Shown: positions 46,107-56,432, counted from the stretch's first letter. The stretch is 64,000 bases of DNA from Aureimonas sp. SA4125 (GCF_019973775.1 NZ_AP025032.1:3872001-3936000), one strand, 5' to 3'. Notes: generated by a model not told the origin, from the letters alone. Numbers and translations are program-made.

Positions 46107-47384
46107 TTACTTCGCCGGCGTGTACCAGCTGTCGAGGCCCTTCTGCAGCTTGGCGGCGGCCTCGGCAGGGGTCTCGGTCTTGTTCATGACGTTCGCCGAT
46201 TCCGCCCAGGTCTCGTTTTCGAGATTGGGCGTGCCGCGCGACAGGATCTGGTAGGTCGAGCGGATCGTGGGCGTGCATTCCGAGCGCCACTTGACGAATT
46301 CCTGCGCCAGCGGGTCCGTCAGCTCGACCTTGGCGTCGATCAGCGGGAAGAAGCCCGGCGCCTCGTTGGCGTAGATCGTGGCGAATTCCGGCGAGGCCAC
46401 CCAGGACAGGAAGGTCTTCGCCGCGTCCTGGTTCGGGCTCTTGGCGTTGAGGCCCATGGCGATGTCCGGGTGATCGGAGATGTAGCAGGTGTCGCCGGCC
46501 TTCGGCACCGGCGGCTTGAAGGCGCCCATCTCGAAGTCGACCTGCGGCTTGAACGGCGAGATTTCCCAGGAGCCTGTCGGGTAGATCGCGGCGCGGCCGA
46601 GGGTGAAGAGGTTCTGGCTGTCGGGATAGGTCTGGGCCTGATAGCCGTCGCCCATGTAGTCGGCCCACTTCGCCAATGTCTCGAAGGGTTTCACCCAGTC
46701 CGCGTCGGTGAGCTTCTGGGTGCCGGCGATCAGCGCCTTGCGGCCATCCTCGCCCTTCCAGTAGTTCGGCCCGATATTCTGGTAGCCCATGGTCGCGGCT
46801 TCCCACTGATCCTTGGTGCCCATGGCAAGCGGGATATAGGTGCCGTCGGCCTTGATCTTGTCGAGGACGGCGAAGAACTCGTCCTCGGTCTCCGGCACTT
46901 CCAGGCCGAGATCGGCGAACGCCTTCTTGTTGTACATGAAGCCGTGGAGAACCGAGGCCATCGGCACGCAGAAGACCTTTGCGCCATCGTCGGTCGACCA
47001 GGCCGTCTTGGCAACCTCGCCGAAATTCTCCATGCCCGGCAGCGCCGTGAGGTCGGCGAGCTGACCCTTCTCGAACAAGGCGAGCGACGCGTCGAACGGG
47101 CGGCAGGCGATGAGATCGCCGCCCGACCCGGCGTCGAGCTTGGCCGAAAGGGCGGAGTTGTACTCCGTCGGCGCCGATGGCGAGAACACCACCTTGATGT
47201 CGGGATGGGCCGCCTCGAAGACCGGGATGATCTTCTCCTGCCACACCGCCAGATCGTCGTTGCGCCAACTCTCGATGGTCAACGTCGTCTGGGCCTGCGA
47301 GGGCAGCGCCGCTGCCGAAAGAGCCGCGACGGCGGCGGTCGTCAGAAGGAGGCGTTTGGTCGAAAGGGTCACAGGCTTCTCCAT
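46107..47384 (-). CDS. Carbohydrate ABC transporter substrate-binding protein
   Basis: A 425-residue extracellular-solute-binding protein (CUT1 type). The signal peptide ends near ALPSQAQ (residue 31), then TTLTIESWRNDDLAVWQEKIIPVFE. It contains GTYIPLAMGTKDQWE and the TGSWEISPFK block of sugar binders. It is the first transporter gene of the leftward operon after murQ (gap 30 bp). It delivers the sugar to the MalFG-like permeases; ligand probably a GlcNAc/MurNAc-containing sugar by context. Confidence 0.92.
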   Translation of the reverse strand: MEKPVTLSTKRLLLTTAAVAALSAAALPSQAQTTLTIESWRNDDLAVWQEKIIPVFEAAHPDIKVVFSPSAPTEYNSALSAKLDAGSGGDLIACRPFDASLALFEKGQLADLTALPGMENFGEVAKTAWSTDDGAKVFCVPMASVLHGFMYNKKAFADLGLEVPETEDEFFAVLDKIKADGTYIPLAMGTKDQWEAATMGYQNIGPNYWKGEDGRKALIAGTQKLTDADWVKPFETLAKWADYMGDGYQAQTYPDSQNLFTLGRAAIYPTGSWEISPFKPQVDFEMGAFKPPVPKAGDTCYISDHPDIAMGLNAKSPNQDAAKTFLSWVASPEFATIYANEAPGFFPLIDAKVELTDPLAQEFVKWRSECTPTIRSTYQILSRGTPNLENETWAESANVMNKTETPAEAAAKLQKGLDSWYTPAK

Positions 47385-47414
47385 CGATGCGGGGTCAGAA
47401 AGCGAGAGGCGACG

Positions 47415-48332
47415 TCATGGGCCGACGGTGGCCGTCAAAGCGGCAAGTTCACCGACCGCCCGGTCAAGGCGGCCGGAATGGCGCAGGAGGCGGGACCGCG
47501 CGGCATCGATGCCGCGCTCGCCCGAGGCGAGCAGCACGGCCGGCTTCACCTCGCCACCGGCAGCCTCCAGAGCGCGCGCCGCAACGTGCTCGTCGGCGCC
47601 GCTGAGATCGACGACGATGCGCAGCGCGCGCTGCCGCAGCTTGGCATTGTCGGCACGCAGATTGATCATGTGGCCGCCATGGATATGACCAAGACGCAGG
47701 GCGACGAGCGTCGACAGCATGTTGAGCGCCACTTTCTGTGCCGTGCCCGCGCCCATGCGGGTGGAGCCCGCAATGATCTCGGGCCCGGTATCGAGAATTA
47801 TAGCGACATCGGCGATGTCGAGGAGCGGCACGCCCGGATTGTTGGCGATGGCAACGGTCGCCGCGCCCGCCGCCTTGGCAGCCGCGAGCCCGGCCAGCGT
47901 ATAGGGGGTCGAGCCGCTGGCAGAGAGGGCGACGACGCAGTCGGCCCCGCCGACGCCGGCAGCCGCGACATCGGCCTCGGCCTGGCCGCCGTCATCTTCC
48001 GGCCCGCCGACGAGGCTCTCGGTAATTCCGGGTGCGCCAGCGAGTATGGTCAGGAAGCGCTCGGCCGGCTCGCCATAGGTCTGGGGAATCTCGAGGGCGT
48101 CGCCGAGGGCGATGAGTGCCGGGCTGCCGGCGCCCAGATAGATCAGTCGACCGCCCCGATCGAGGCTTTTCACCGCCAGGGCGGCTGCCGATGCAAGCGC
48201 TGGAACGGCCGCCTCGACGGCGGCGACGGCCCGAGCCTGCGCCTTGAGGAGTTCGGCCAGGACCCGGCCGTCGTCCCAGGCCTCGATGTCCGCGACCGCC
48301 GGGTGGCGCTGCTCGGTCGCGCGCAAGGTCAT
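47415..48332 (-). CDS. murQ: N-acetylmuramic acid 6-phosphate etherase
   Basis: The 305-residue SIS-domain lyase cleaves the lactyl ether of MurNAc-6-P to GlcNAc-6-P plus lactate. ALSASGSTPYTLAGLAAA and TGPEIIAGSTRMGAGTAQK are the hallmark MurQ motifs, followed by ALNMLSTLVALRLGHIHGG. Start MTLRATEQRHP at 48332. It is the leading gene of the leftward unit; the GlcNAc-6-P product feeds NagA, encoded divergently. No anhMurNAc kinase (AnmK) is visible. Confidence 0.93.
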   Translation of the reverse strand: MTLRATEQRHPAVADIEAWDDGRVLAELLKAQARAVAAVEAAVPALASAAALAVKSLDRGGRLIYLGAGSPALIALGDALEIPQTYGEPAERFLTILAGAPGITESLVGGPEDDGGQAEADVAAAGVGGADCVVALSASGSTPYTLAGLAAAKAAGAATVAIANNPGVPLLDIADVAIILDTGPEIIAGSTRMGAGTAQKVALNMLSTLVALRLGHIHGGHMINLRADNAKLRQRALRIVVDLSGADEHVAARALEAAGGEVKPAVLLASGERGIDAARSRLLRHSGRLDRAVGELAALTATVGP

Positions 48333-48633
48333 CGGCGCGACACCGTCACGGACGAGACACGCGTTCCTTCGGCGGCAGGACGGCTCGGCAGGAACAAGGC
48401 TGGATCTCCGATTGGCAGCAGGGCTTATCTCCAGAGATGTTACCAACTTGATGCCATTCGTCCAGCCGTCGACGTTAACTTTTTGCTCTTTCGCACTGCA
48501 ACATCCACAATTGCCTGTTTTTGCAGCTGAATGATTGCCAATATTTGGAATTCGAGGCAATTGACCCACGGTTCGATTTTAAGCATTGCGTCGCTGCCGC
48601 CTTTTGGTATTACTTTGGTACCTCGGAGGTATC
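48333..48633. promoter_or_regulatory. Divergent control region murQ / sugar kinase with TTTGGTA repeats
   Basis: The 301-bp, relatively AT-rich intergenic region separates the two halves of the amino-sugar locus and contains no gene. TTTGGTA occurs twice in direct orientation at 48603-48609 and 48614-48620 (11 bp apart, one helical turn) just upstream of the kinase ribosome site GGAGGT. An inverted TTACCAA lies at 48440-48446. These are candidate operators for the GntR/HutC protein encoded at 49512. The assignment is inference. Confidence 0.45.
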
Positions 48634-49515
48634 ATGCAGCAACCCATTCTGATCGGCGTCGATGGCGGCGGCAGTCGTTGCCGGGCGCGGGCTCGTCTGG
48701 CCGATGGCACGCCGATCGGCGAGGCCGAAGGCGGTTCGGCGAACATCTTCAGCGATCTCGATCTCGCGCTGGTCAATATCCTGGCGGTGACGCGGGCCGC
48801 GCTGGAGCAAGGCGGCCATGGCGAGGACGACCTCGCGCGCTGCCATGTCGGTCTTGGACTGGCCGGCGCCAACATTCCTTCGCTCGCCGCCGAACTGGGC
48901 CGCCGGGAACTGCCCTTCGCGGCGCGGGCGATCGAGACCGATGCCGTCGTCGCCTGCCGCGGCGCCCATGCCGACCAGGATGGCGCCATCGCGATCCTCG
49001 GAACCGGAACCGCCTATGTCCGCCGTTCTGGCGCCACCTTTGCGTCGATCGGCGGCTGGGGTTTTGCCCTGTCGGACCAGGGCGGCGGCGGCTATCTCGG
49101 CCGTGCCGCACTCGTCGCAGCCCTCCTCGCCCATGACGGCATCGGACCGGCCAGCGACCTGACGCGGCTGGTGCTGGACCGCTTCGATGGCGATGCGGCG
49201 CGGCTGGTCGAGTTCGGCGGCGAGGCCCGTCCCGTCGATTTCGGCGGGTTCGCGCCACTCGTCATGGACAACGCCGACGCCGGCGACCCCGTGGCGATCG
49301 CCATCGTCCGTGAGGGCGTCTTCCATATCGTTGCGGCCCTGACGCGGCTTCTGGCGCTCGGCGCCCCGTCGGTCGTCCTCCTCGGCGGGCTTGCCGCGCG
49401 CTACCGGTCCCACCTGCCGGACACCCTGATGCCCCACATTGCCGAGGCCAAGGGCGATGCGCTGGACGGGGCGCTGGCGCTGGCCGCCACTTTGGTCGAT
49501 GCGGCAGAGCGGTGA
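48634..49515 (+). CDS. BadF/BcrA-type sugar kinase (GlcNAc or MurNAc kinase)
   Basis: A 293-residue ASKHA-fold kinase. The phosphate-1 loop is GVDGGGSRCRARA near the N-terminus, the phosphate-2 region is IAILGTGTAYVRR, and adenosine contacts include VVLLGGLAARY. This family includes N-acetylglucosamine kinases and the MurNAc kinase MurK. It is preceded by GGAGGT and overlaps gntR by 4 bp (GTGA). By context it makes the 6-phosphate used by MurQ and NagA. Confidence 0.88.
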   Translation: MQQPILIGVDGGGSRCRARARLADGTPIGEAEGGSANIFSDLDLALVNILAVTRAALEQGGHGEDDLARCHVGLGLAGANIPSLAAELGRRELPFAARAIETDAVVACRGAHADQDGAIAILGTGTAYVRRSGATFASIGGWGFALSDQGGGGYLGRAALVAALLAHDGIGPASDLTRLVLDRFDGDAARLVEFGGEARPVDFGGFAPLVMDNADAGDPVAIAIVREGVFHIVAALTRLLALGAPSVVLLGGLAARYRSHLPDTLMPHIAEAKGDALDGALALAATLVDAAER

Positions 49516-50255
49516 GCGTCGTCTTCGACCACGGGTTTCTCCCCCCCGACCTCGGCGGGCCGCTGTATCGCCAGCTTCAGGACGGCATTCGTCGCGCCGT
49601 CGCCGATGGCCGCCTGCGTCCGAACGAGGCGCTGCCGGCCGAGCGCGACATCGCCACCGGCATCGGCGTCTCCCGGGTGACGGTCCGCAAGGCGATCCAG
49701 GCGCTGGTCGCCGACGGCGTCGTGCGCCAGCGCCACGGTTCCGGCAATTTCATCGCGGAGGCCGCGACCCGCGTGCAGATGGGACTGTCGCATCTCAAGT
49801 CCTTTACCGAGGACATGGAAAGCCGCGGCTCCTTCACCGACTCGCGCTGGCTGGAGCGCTCGGTCGGCACGGTCAATCCGGACGAAGCCATGCAGTTGCG
49901 CCTGTCGCCGGGGGAGCAGGTGACGCGGCTGTTCCGGCTGCGTTTCGCCAACAGCCGTCCGATGGCGATCGAGCGGGCCGTGGTTCCGGCGTCGATCATC
50001 CCCGATACCGATGCCGTCGGCCCCTCGCTCTATGCAGCCATGCAGGCCGTCGGCCATCGCCCGGTCCGGGCCTTGCAGCGCATGACCGCGGCCAATCTCG
50101 GACCGGAAGATGCCGCTCTGCTCGGACTGGAGCCCGGCGCCGCGGCTTTTGCTATCCTGCGTCTGTGCTTTGACGCCACGGACAGGGCGGTCGAGTTCAC
50201 CCGTTCGCTCTATCGCGGCGATGCCTACGATTTCGTCGCCGAACTCACGATCTGA
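49512..50255 (+). CDS. GntR/HutC-family transcriptional regulator (NagR/DasR-like)
   Basis: A 247-residue regulator with an N-terminal winged helix (PLYRQLQDGIRR, LPAERDIATGIG, GVSRVTVRKAIQAL, RQRHGSGNFI) and a C-terminal UTRA effector domain (about 95-245). UTRA regulators of this subgroup sense phosphorylated amino sugars. GTG start at 49512 overlaps the kinase stop. Likely represses the divergent locus until GlcNAc-6-P or GlcN-6-P accumulates. Confidence 0.9.
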   Translation: MSVVFDHGFLPPDLGGPLYRQLQDGIRRAVADGRLRPNEALPAERDIATGIGVSRVTVRKAIQALVADGVVRQRHGSGNFIAEAATRVQMGLSHLKSFTEDMESRGSFTDSRWLERSVGTVNPDEAMQLRLSPGEQVTRLFRLRFANSRPMAIERAVVPASIIPDTDAVGPSLYAAMQAVGHRPVRALQRMTAANLGPEDAALLGLEPGAAAFAILRLCFDATDRAVEFTRSLYRGDAYDFVAELTI

Positions 50256-50264
50256 AAGGTCGAG

Positions 50265-51296
50265 ATGCCCCCTGCCGCCAAGAGCTTCATGCGCCGCGAG
50301 ATCAATGAGACGCCCGAGGCGCTGCGCCGGCTCCTGTCGACTTCGGGCGAGGCCATGGAGGCTGCTGGAATGGCCCTGCGCCAAGTCTCGCCGCCTGTCG
50401 TCGTCACCATCGCCCGCGGCTCTTCGGATCATGCCGCCGCCTACTTCAAATACGCCGCCGAAATCTCCACCGGCGTGCCCGTGGCCTCGCTCGGCCCCTC
50501 GGTCGTGTCGATTTATGGCGCGAGGCTCAAGCTTGCGGGTGCAGCGGCACTCGCCATCTCGCAGTCCGGCCGCAGCCCCGACATCGTCTCCATGCTGACC
50601 GCCGCCCGGCTCGGCGGCGCCCGGACGCTCGCCCTCGTCAACGTGCCGGGCTCACCGCTGGAAGCTGCCGCCGATCACGTCGTTCCGCTGGCGGCCGGCC
50701 TCGAGCACAGCGTCGCCGCGACGAAATCCTTCCTCGTCTCGGTCGCCGCCTCGCTCGGCGTTCTCGCCGCCTGGACAGGCGACACCGCTCTCCGGGGCGC
50801 CCTCGAACGCCTGCCCGACCAGATTGAGGAGGCGCTGCTGCAGGACTGGTCGCCGGCGATCGAGGCCGCGCGCGACGCCGGATCGCTCTATACGCTGGGT
50901 CGCGGCGTCGGCCATGCCATTGCCGCCGAGGCCGCGCTGAAGTTCAAGGAGACCTCGCTGATCCATGCCGAGGCCTATTCCGGCGCCGAACTGCTGCACG
51001 GGCCGGTCTCCCTCGTCGATGGCGGCTTTCCGGTCTTCGTCTTCGCGCCGGACGATGCCGCCCATGCCAGCCTCGTCGATCTCGGCGCAAGGCTCGAGGC
51101 CAAGGGCGCGCATCTCTTCGTCGCCGGCGAGGGCGTTACCGGCAGGCGCCTGCCGACGGTCGCGACCGGCCATCCCCTGACCGCTCCCCTGACCATGCTC
51201 GTCTCCTTCTACGGCTTCATCGAGGAGGTGGCGCGCGCCAGGGAGCTCGACCCGGACGTGCCGCGCGGCCTCTCCAAGGTGACGGAGACCATCTGA
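50265..51296 (+). CDS. nagB-II: SIS-type glucosamine-6-phosphate deaminase (NagB-II)
   Basis: A 343-residue protein with two SIS domains: TIARGSSDHAAAYFKY and AISQSGRSPDIV in the first, LEHSVAATKSFLVS between, and LGRGVGHAIAAEAALKFKE in the second. It resembles the isomerase half of GlmS without the glutaminase domain, the form that replaces classical NagB in many proteobacteria. It converts GlcN-6-P to fructose-6-P and ammonia. Its stop shares one base with the nagA start. Confidence 0.9.
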   Translation: MPPAAKSFMRREINETPEALRRLLSTSGEAMEAAGMALRQVSPPVVVTIARGSSDHAAAYFKYAAEISTGVPVASLGPSVVSIYGARLKLAGAAALAISQSGRSPDIVSMLTAARLGGARTLALVNVPGSPLEAAADHVVPLAAGLEHSVAATKSFLVSVAASLGVLAAWTGDTALRGALERLPDQIEEALLQDWSPAIEAARDAGSLYTLGRGVGHAIAAEAALKFKETSLIHAEAYSGAELLHGPVSLVDGGFPVFVFAPDDAAHASLVDLGARLEAKGAHLFVAGEGVTGRRLPTVATGHPLTAPLTMLVSFYGFIEEVARARELDPDVPRGLSKVTETI

Positions 51297-52441
51297 TGGA
51301 GCGCTTCGCCCTTGTCGGCGCCGACATCTTCGATGGTGAGATCAGGCGCTCCGCCCACGCCCTCGTCATTGCCGGCGAGCGGATCGCAGTGCTCGTTCCG
51401 GAAGGCAAGCTCCCCGCCGGCATCGACCGCGTGGAGCTTGGCGGCGGGTTGCTCGCGCCGGGCTTCATCGACATCCAGGTCAATGGCGGCGGCGGCGTCC
51501 TCTTCAACGATGCACCGACGGTGGACGGCATCGCGGCGATCTGTGCCGCGCATGCCCGCTTCGGCTCGACCGCCCTGCTGCCGACGGTGATCACCGACCG
51601 CCCCGACGTGACCTTCGCCGCGATCGCGGCCGCGACCCGTGCCGTCGACGCGGGCGTGCGCGGCTGCCTCGGCGTGCATGTCGAGGGTCCCTTCCTGTCG
51701 CAGGCGCGCAAGGGCGCGCATGATCCCTCGCTGATTCGCTCGATGACCGAGGAAGACCTGCAGGCTCTTCTCGCCACAACCGTGCGCCCCCTCCTCCTCA
51801 CCGTCGCGCCGGAAAGCGTAACGGCTGCTCGGATCGGCCGTCTGACCGCCGCCGGCATCCACGTCTCGCTGGGCCATACCGAAGCCGACTTCGACACGGC
51901 CAATGCCGCTTTTGCCGCCGGCGCCGGCGGCGTCACCCACCTCTTCAACGCGATGAGCCAGTTCGGCCACCGGACGCCCGGCCTCGTCGGCGCGACACTG
52001 GCCAATGGCGACGTGTGGTGCGGGATCATCGCCGACGGCCATCACGTCCATCCCGCCGCCATTGCGCTAGCGCTGCGTGCCAAGACCGGTCCGGGAAGAC
52101 TGATGGCGATCACCGACGCGATGCCGACGGTCGGCGTCGACGACGACGTCTTCCATCTCGGCGGCCGCCGCGTCGAGCGGCGCGACGGAAGGCTCACTCT
52201 CGAGGACGGCACGCTCGCCGGCTCGGACCTCTCGATGATCGGCGCGGTGCGCTATCTCGCGGACACCGTCGGCGTCGACCTCGACGAGGCGCTGCGCATG
52301 GCCTCGCTCTATCCCGCACAATATCTCGGCGTAGATGCCGATCGCGGCCGGCTGGCCGACGGTTTTCGCGCCGACATCGTGCATCTCGACGACGCGCGTG
52401 ACGTGGCGGGTGTCTGGATCGGCGGCGTTTTCGTGGGATAA
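51296..52441 (+). CDS. nagA: N-acetylglucosamine-6-phosphate deacetylase
   Basis: A 381-residue amidohydrolase (TIM barrel) producing GlcN-6-P and acetate. FIDIQVNGGGGVLFND, HVEGPFLS and GHTEADFDTA carry the metal/substrate residues. HLFNAMSQ and the catalytic Asp in AITDAMPTVG complete the site. It is coupled to the NagB-II gene by a one-base overlap (TGATG). It ends the rightward amino-sugar unit. Confidence 0.95.
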   Translation: MERFALVGADIFDGEIRRSAHALVIAGERIAVLVPEGKLPAGIDRVELGGGLLAPGFIDIQVNGGGGVLFNDAPTVDGIAAICAAHARFGSTALLPTVITDRPDVTFAAIAAATRAVDAGVRGCLGVHVEGPFLSQARKGAHDPSLIRSMTEEDLQALLATTVRPLLLTVAPESVTAARIGRLTAAGIHVSLGHTEADFDTANAAFAAGAGGVTHLFNAMSQFGHRTPGLVGATLANGDVWCGIIADGHHVHPAAIALALRAKTGPGRLMAITDAMPTVGVDDDVFHLGGRRVERRDGRLTLEDGTLAGSDLSMIGAVRYLADTVGVDLDEALRMASLYPAQYLGVDADRGRLADGFRADIVHLDDARDVAGVWIGGVFVG

Positions 52442-52581
52442 CGCGGCAAGTCGTAGCGCGATGACGGCATGAGCATCGGCCTGCAAGACAGCGCCACCCG
52501 GAGAGCCGCCAAGCCCGCGGAAGCTATTCCGATTCACCGCAAAACCTGACAGGCCTTGCCGCAGCGCGCAGACATCGATCG

Positions 52582-53679
52582 TCAGGCCGCCGAAGCCGGA
52601 CCTGTGCCGAAAAGATGCGCGACACCGTCGAGATGCAGCGCCACCTCCGCTCCGGGGAGCGGCGCCTGAAGGCTCAGCACTTTCACGCGAAACGCCTGGG
52701 CGCCATGCGCGACCGGGCCGTGCGGGTCGACCAGCACCAGCGAGACCGTGCAGAGCGAACCGCCGAAGGCGACCGATTCGATGCGCGCGTGGCAGGGCTT
52801 TGCCCGATCGGCGGACGCGCCCGCCTCGGCCAGCGGGCTGAGGCGGATCTGCTCGGGCCGCAGCATGATTTCGGCCGTGCCGCGACGGCTGCCGGAATCG
52901 ACGCGCACCCGCCCCATCGGACAGGTCGCCCAGCCGTCGACGAGCGTTGCCGGCATGATGATCGCGTCGCCAAGAAAGCTGGCGGTGACCGCGTCGGTCG
53001 GCGCGAAATAGAGGGCGCGCGGCTGGCCGTACTGAACGAGACGTCCATCCCGCAGCACCGCCACCTGATCGGCAAAGGACAGCGCCTCGGCCTGGTCGTG
53101 CGTCACCAGGAGCGAGGCGACACCGGCCTTCTGGAGGACGGCGACGACCGCCGTGCGCATCGATTCGCGCAGGCCGGCGTCGAGTGCCGAGAAGGGCTCG
53201 TCGAGCAGCATCAGCCGCGGCCGGCGCGCCAGCGCGCGGGCCAGCGCCACGCGCTGCTGCTGGCCGCCGGACAACTGGTGCGGCCGCCGTCCGAGCATCG
53301 ACCGGTCGAGCTCGACGAGTTCCATCAGCCCGTCGATCACCGCCTTCCGGTCCGCCGCCCGCCGTGGCAGGCCGAAGCCGATATTGTGTTCGACATCGAG
53401 GTGGGGAAACAGCGCGCCGTCCTGCGAGACGACGCCGATCGCGCGCTGATACGCCGGCACGACGCGCTCGCCATCGGCAAGGCAGACCCCGTCGAGAAGA
53501 ATGCGGCCGGAATCGGGTGCCTCGAACCCGGCGACGAGGTTGAGGAGCGTGCTCTTGCCCGAGCCGGAGGGGCCGACGATCGCCGTCCGCGTTCCCGCGG
53601 GGATGTCGAGATCGACCGCGTCGAGCGCGGTCACGGTGCCGAAACGCTTCGAGACCGATTCAAGGCGCAGGAAGCTCAT
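52582..53679 (-). CDS. fbpC: Ferric iron ABC transporter ATP-binding protein
   Basis: A 365-residue ATPase of the iron(III)/thiamine/spermidine class. Walker A is GPSGSGKST, the signature is [15 protein letters not shown], Walker B is [12 protein letters not shown], and a C-terminal TOBE-like regulatory domain follows. [13 protein letters not shown] marks the second domain. The ATG overlaps the fbpB stop (ATGA). It powers uptake of Fe3+ delivered by FbpA. Confidence 0.92.
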   Translation of the reverse strand: MSFLRLESVSKRFGTVTALDAVDLDIPAGTRTAIVGPSGSGKSTLLNLVAGFEAPDSGRILLDGVCLADGERVVPAYQRAIGVVSQDGALFPHLDVEHNIGFGLPRRAADRKAVIDGLMELVELDRSMLGRRPHQLSGGQQQRVALARALARRPRLMLLDEPFSALDAGLRESMRTAVVAVLQKAGVASLLVTHDQAEALSFADQVAVLRDGRLVQYGQPRALYFAPTDAVTASFLGDAIIMPATLVDGWATCPMGRVRVDSGSRRGTAEIMLRPEQIRLSPLAEAGASADRAKPCHARIESVAFGGSLCTVSLVLVDPHGPVAHGAQAFRVKVLSLQAPLPGAEVALHLDGVAHLFGTGPASAA

Positions 53680-55271
53680 GCCCGGCCGCTCCTTTTCATT
53701 TGCGCCTGCAGGAGCAGCGTCAGCGGCAGCGAGGACAGCACCATCAGGGCGGCGTAGGGCGCGGCGGCGACATAGTCGATCTCGCTGGTCTTGGACCAGA
53801 ACTGCGTCGCCAGCGTCGTCGTGCCGTTCGGCGAGAGCATCAGGGTGGCGGTCAGTTCGGTGGTGATGCCGAGGGCGACGAGCGCAAAGCTTGCCGCGGC
53901 ACCGGGCGCTGCCAGGCGCAGCGTCACCTGCCAGATCGCGGCGAGCGGCGAACGGCCAAGCGCCATCGCCGCCTGCTCGAGTTCGACCGGCGCCTGGGCG
54001 ATGCTCGCCCGCAGGCCGACAAGTGCCCGTGGCAGGAACATCAGGAGATAGGCGGCCAGAAGCGTTGCCGTCGTCTGGTAGAGTGGCAAAGCGATGCGGA
54101 CGGTGATCGTCACCAGCGCCAGCGCCACGACGACACCTGGCAGCGAGCCGACGTAGTAATGGCAGGCCTCGAGGAGGCGCTGCAGGCGGCTCGGCGCCCG
54201 CACCGACAGCCAGGCCATCGGGACGACGAGCAGCGTCGTCAGAAGCGCGCCGCCGAAGCCGAGGGCGAGCGTGGTGGCGAGGGCCTCGGCGACCTCGCCC
54301 GTCAGCCAAACTCCGGCGCCGCCAAGCCCGAGCCAGCGTGCGAGGGTATAGACGGGAACGCCCAGCGACAGCGCGGCGACGATGCCGTGCAAAGCGAGCG
54401 CCGGCACGGTGGCCCGCCCGAGAGCCTGGCGCGGACGCCGGCGCGGCGCGCCAGAGCCGACGCGGGCATAGCGTTCGCTGCCGCGCGCCAGGCGTTCCAG
54501 CGCGATGAGGGCAAGGCAGGACAGCAGCAGCACTCCCGCCATCATGTTCGCCGCCGGCCCGTTGAAGGCCGACTGGAATTGGTCGACGATGGCGGTGGTG
54601 AAGGTGTCGAAGCGGATCATCACATAGAGGCCGTACTCGGCCAGGAGATGGATGCCGACGAGAAGCGAGCCGCCGGCGATCGCCAGACGCAGTTGCGGCA
54701 CGACGACGCGGAAGAAGACCTGCCAGGGCGTCTGCCCGAGGGCCGCGGCCGCATCCTCCAGCGCCGGATCGAGACGCCGCAGCTGGCCGGCGATCGGCAG
54801 GAAGAGAAAGGGGAAATAGGCGAGGATCGAGACAAGGACCGCCGCCCCGAGACCGTGCATGCCCGGCGCGACGCTGATCCAGGCATAGCTGTGGACGAAG
54901 GCGGGAACGGCCAGCGGCGTTATCGCCAGCCAGGTCCACAGCCGCCCGCCCGGAAGATCGGTGCGCTCGGTCAGCCAGGCGAGGGCGAGAGCAAGGCAGA
55001 TCGCCGGCGGCAGGGTAAAGAGCTCGAGGAGCGCCGTGTTGACCAGAAGTTCGCCGACGCGTGCCCGGAACACCAGCGCCGCCACCGTTTCCCAACCGCT
55101 CTGCACCGCGACCACGGCGACGAAGCCGAGCGGCACCAGCGCCAGCAGCGACACCGCGATCGCCACCGCCTGCAGCGGCAGGCCAGCCGCCTGCAACCGC
55201 CGCAATTTCGGGGGCGGCATGCGCGTCACGGTGCGGCGGTCACCGGAGAGAGGATGGGCGATCGACGTCAT
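53676..55271 (-). CDS. fbpB: Ferric iron ABC transporter permease (two-domain)
   Basis: A 531-residue permease with about 12 TM helices in two homologous halves, each with an EAA loop ([20 protein letters not shown] and [20 protein letters not shown]). This double-permease form is normal for FbpB/SfuB. Start [11 protein letters not shown] at 55271. It follows fbpA by 77 bp on the same strand and overlaps fbpC. Confidence 0.93.
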   Translation of the reverse strand: MTSIAHPLSGDRRTVTRMPPPKLRRLQAAGLPLQAVAIAVSLLALVPLGFVAVVAVQSGWETVAALVFRARVGELLVNTALLELFTLPPAICLALALAWLTERTDLPGGRLWTWLAITPLAVPAFVHSYAWISVAPGMHGLGAAVLVSILAYFPFLFLPIAGQLRRLDPALEDAAAALGQTPWQVFFRVVVPQLRLAIAGGSLLVGIHLLAEYGLYVMIRFDTFTTAIVDQFQSAFNGPAANMMAGVLLLSCLALIALERLARGSERYARVGSGAPRRRPRQALGRATVPALALHGIVAALSLGVPVYTLARWLGLGGAGVWLTGEVAEALATTLALGFGGALLTTLLVVPMAWLSVRAPSRLQRLLEACHYYVGSLPGVVVALALVTITVRIALPLYQTTATLLAAYLLMFLPRALVGLRASIAQAPVELEQAAMALGRSPLAAIWQVTLRLAAPGAAASFALVALGITTELTATLMLSPNGTTTLATQFWSKTSEIDYVAAAPYAALMVLSSLPLTLLLQAQMKRSGRA

Positions 55272-55348
55272 GGATCTTCCGGCAGAGTGCACCCCGCGCG
55301 GGATGCGCGGGGTACGGGCGGCTCCTCTTAGACGAGCGGACCGGCGCT

Positions 55349-56371
55349 TTACAGCAGGTTCGCCTCGGTCATCAGATCCGTCACCTTGGCGTTGTCGAGC
55401 GTGTCCGGCACGACGACCGGCGCCTCGAGATCGGCCAGCGGCGTCAGCGCGGGGTTTGATGCCGCATCCTTGCCGACGGCGTATTCGAAGGACGTGCCGT
55501 TTTTCAGGATGGTCTGGCCACCCTTGCCGGCAATCCATTTGACGAAGGCCTCGGCCGCCTCGGGATTGGCGCTCGACTTCAGGACGCCTGCCCCCGACAG
55601 GCTGACGAAGGCGCCGGGATCCTGTTTGCGAAAATAATGCAGCGCGACGTTCCGGCTGTTCTCGCCGGTCTTCGCCCGATCACCGAAGTAATAGTAGTGA
55701 TAGATCAGCGCGCCCTCGATCTGGCCGGCATTGACGGCCTTCATCGCGGTGCTGTTGCCCTTGTAGGGCGTGGCGTTCGCCTTCATCGCCTTCAGCCAGG
55801 CGAGCGTCTCGTCCTCGCCCTTCAGCGACAGCATGGCGCTGACGATCGCCTGGAAATCGGCGCCCGAGGGCGACGCGGCCCAGCGGCCCTGCCAGTCAGG
55901 CTTGGCAAGATCCATGACCGACGCCGGCAGATCTTTTTCGGTCAGTCTGGTCTTGTCGTAGGCGAACACCGTCGAGCGGGCGGCGACACCGATCCAGTGG
56001 CCGTTCGTCGGGCGGAAGCCGGCCGGGACCTCGGCGAGCGTCTCCTCGGACAAGGGAGCGAACAGGCCCGACTTGTCGACCAGCGCCATCGCCGGGGAAT
56101 TCTCGGTCACGAATACGTCGGCAGGCGAAGCCGAGCCTTCCTGGACGATCTGGTTGGCAAATTCCATGTCGCTGCCCTTGCGCATTGTCACCGTGATGCC
56201 GGTGTCGCGCGTAAAGCCTTCGGCCCATTCCCTCGTCAGGCTTTCGTGCTGGGCGTTGTAGACGACGATGCTGCCTTTGGCGCCCGCCGTTTCCTGGGCG
56301 TGGGCGGCTGCTATGGCCACCGCGCCGGCCAATGCCGCGAGGCCAAGAATGCGAGCGTAGGAACGTGACAT
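55349..56371 (-). CDS. fbpA: Ferric iron-binding periplasmic protein
   Basis: A 340-residue iron-binding protein. The signal peptide ends at AAAHAQ (residue 26), then [21 protein letters not shown]. The tyrosine cluster [10 protein letters not shown] matches the Fe3+-coordinating tyrosines of FbpA/FutA proteins, and [14 protein letters not shown] lies in the hinge region. First gene of fbpABC; an Irr-like box lies 93 bp upstream of its start. Confidence 0.92.
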   Translation of the reverse strand: MSRSYARILGLAALAGAVAIAAAHAQETAGAKGSIVVYNAQHESLTREWAEGFTRDTGITVTMRKGSDMEFANQIVQEGSASPADVFVTENSPAMALVDKSGLFAPLSEETLAEVPAGFRPTNGHWIGVAARSTVFAYDKTRLTEKDLPASVMDLAKPDWQGRWAASPSGADFQAIVSAMLSLKGEDETLAWLKAMKANATPYKGNSTAMKAVNAGQIEGALIYHYYYFGDRAKTGENSRNVALHYFRKQDPGAFVSLSGAGVLKSSANPEAAEAFVKWIAGKGGQTILKNGTSFEYAVGKDAASNPALTPLADLEAPVVVPDTLDNAKVTDLMTEANLL

Positions 56372-56432
56372 GAACACCTCGTGTGACGCGCCATCCCGCT
56401 GGGAACAGCCGTTGGTGGTCACGTCGCAAACA

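Noticed and set aside
46020..48530. An 836-codon plus-strand frame across the binding-protein and murQ genes
   Set aside because: It lies antisense to two well-recognised genes, has no domain motif or ribosome site, and shows shadow composition rich in Arg/Gly/Asp.
53676..55271. Unusually long permease considered as a gene fusion
   Set aside because: Two permease halves in one chain are normal for FbpB/SfuB-type iron transporters.
53700..55331. A 543-codon plus-strand frame opposite fbpB
   Set aside because: It is the antisense shadow of a two-domain permease; composition is Arg/Gln/Asp-rich with no motifs.
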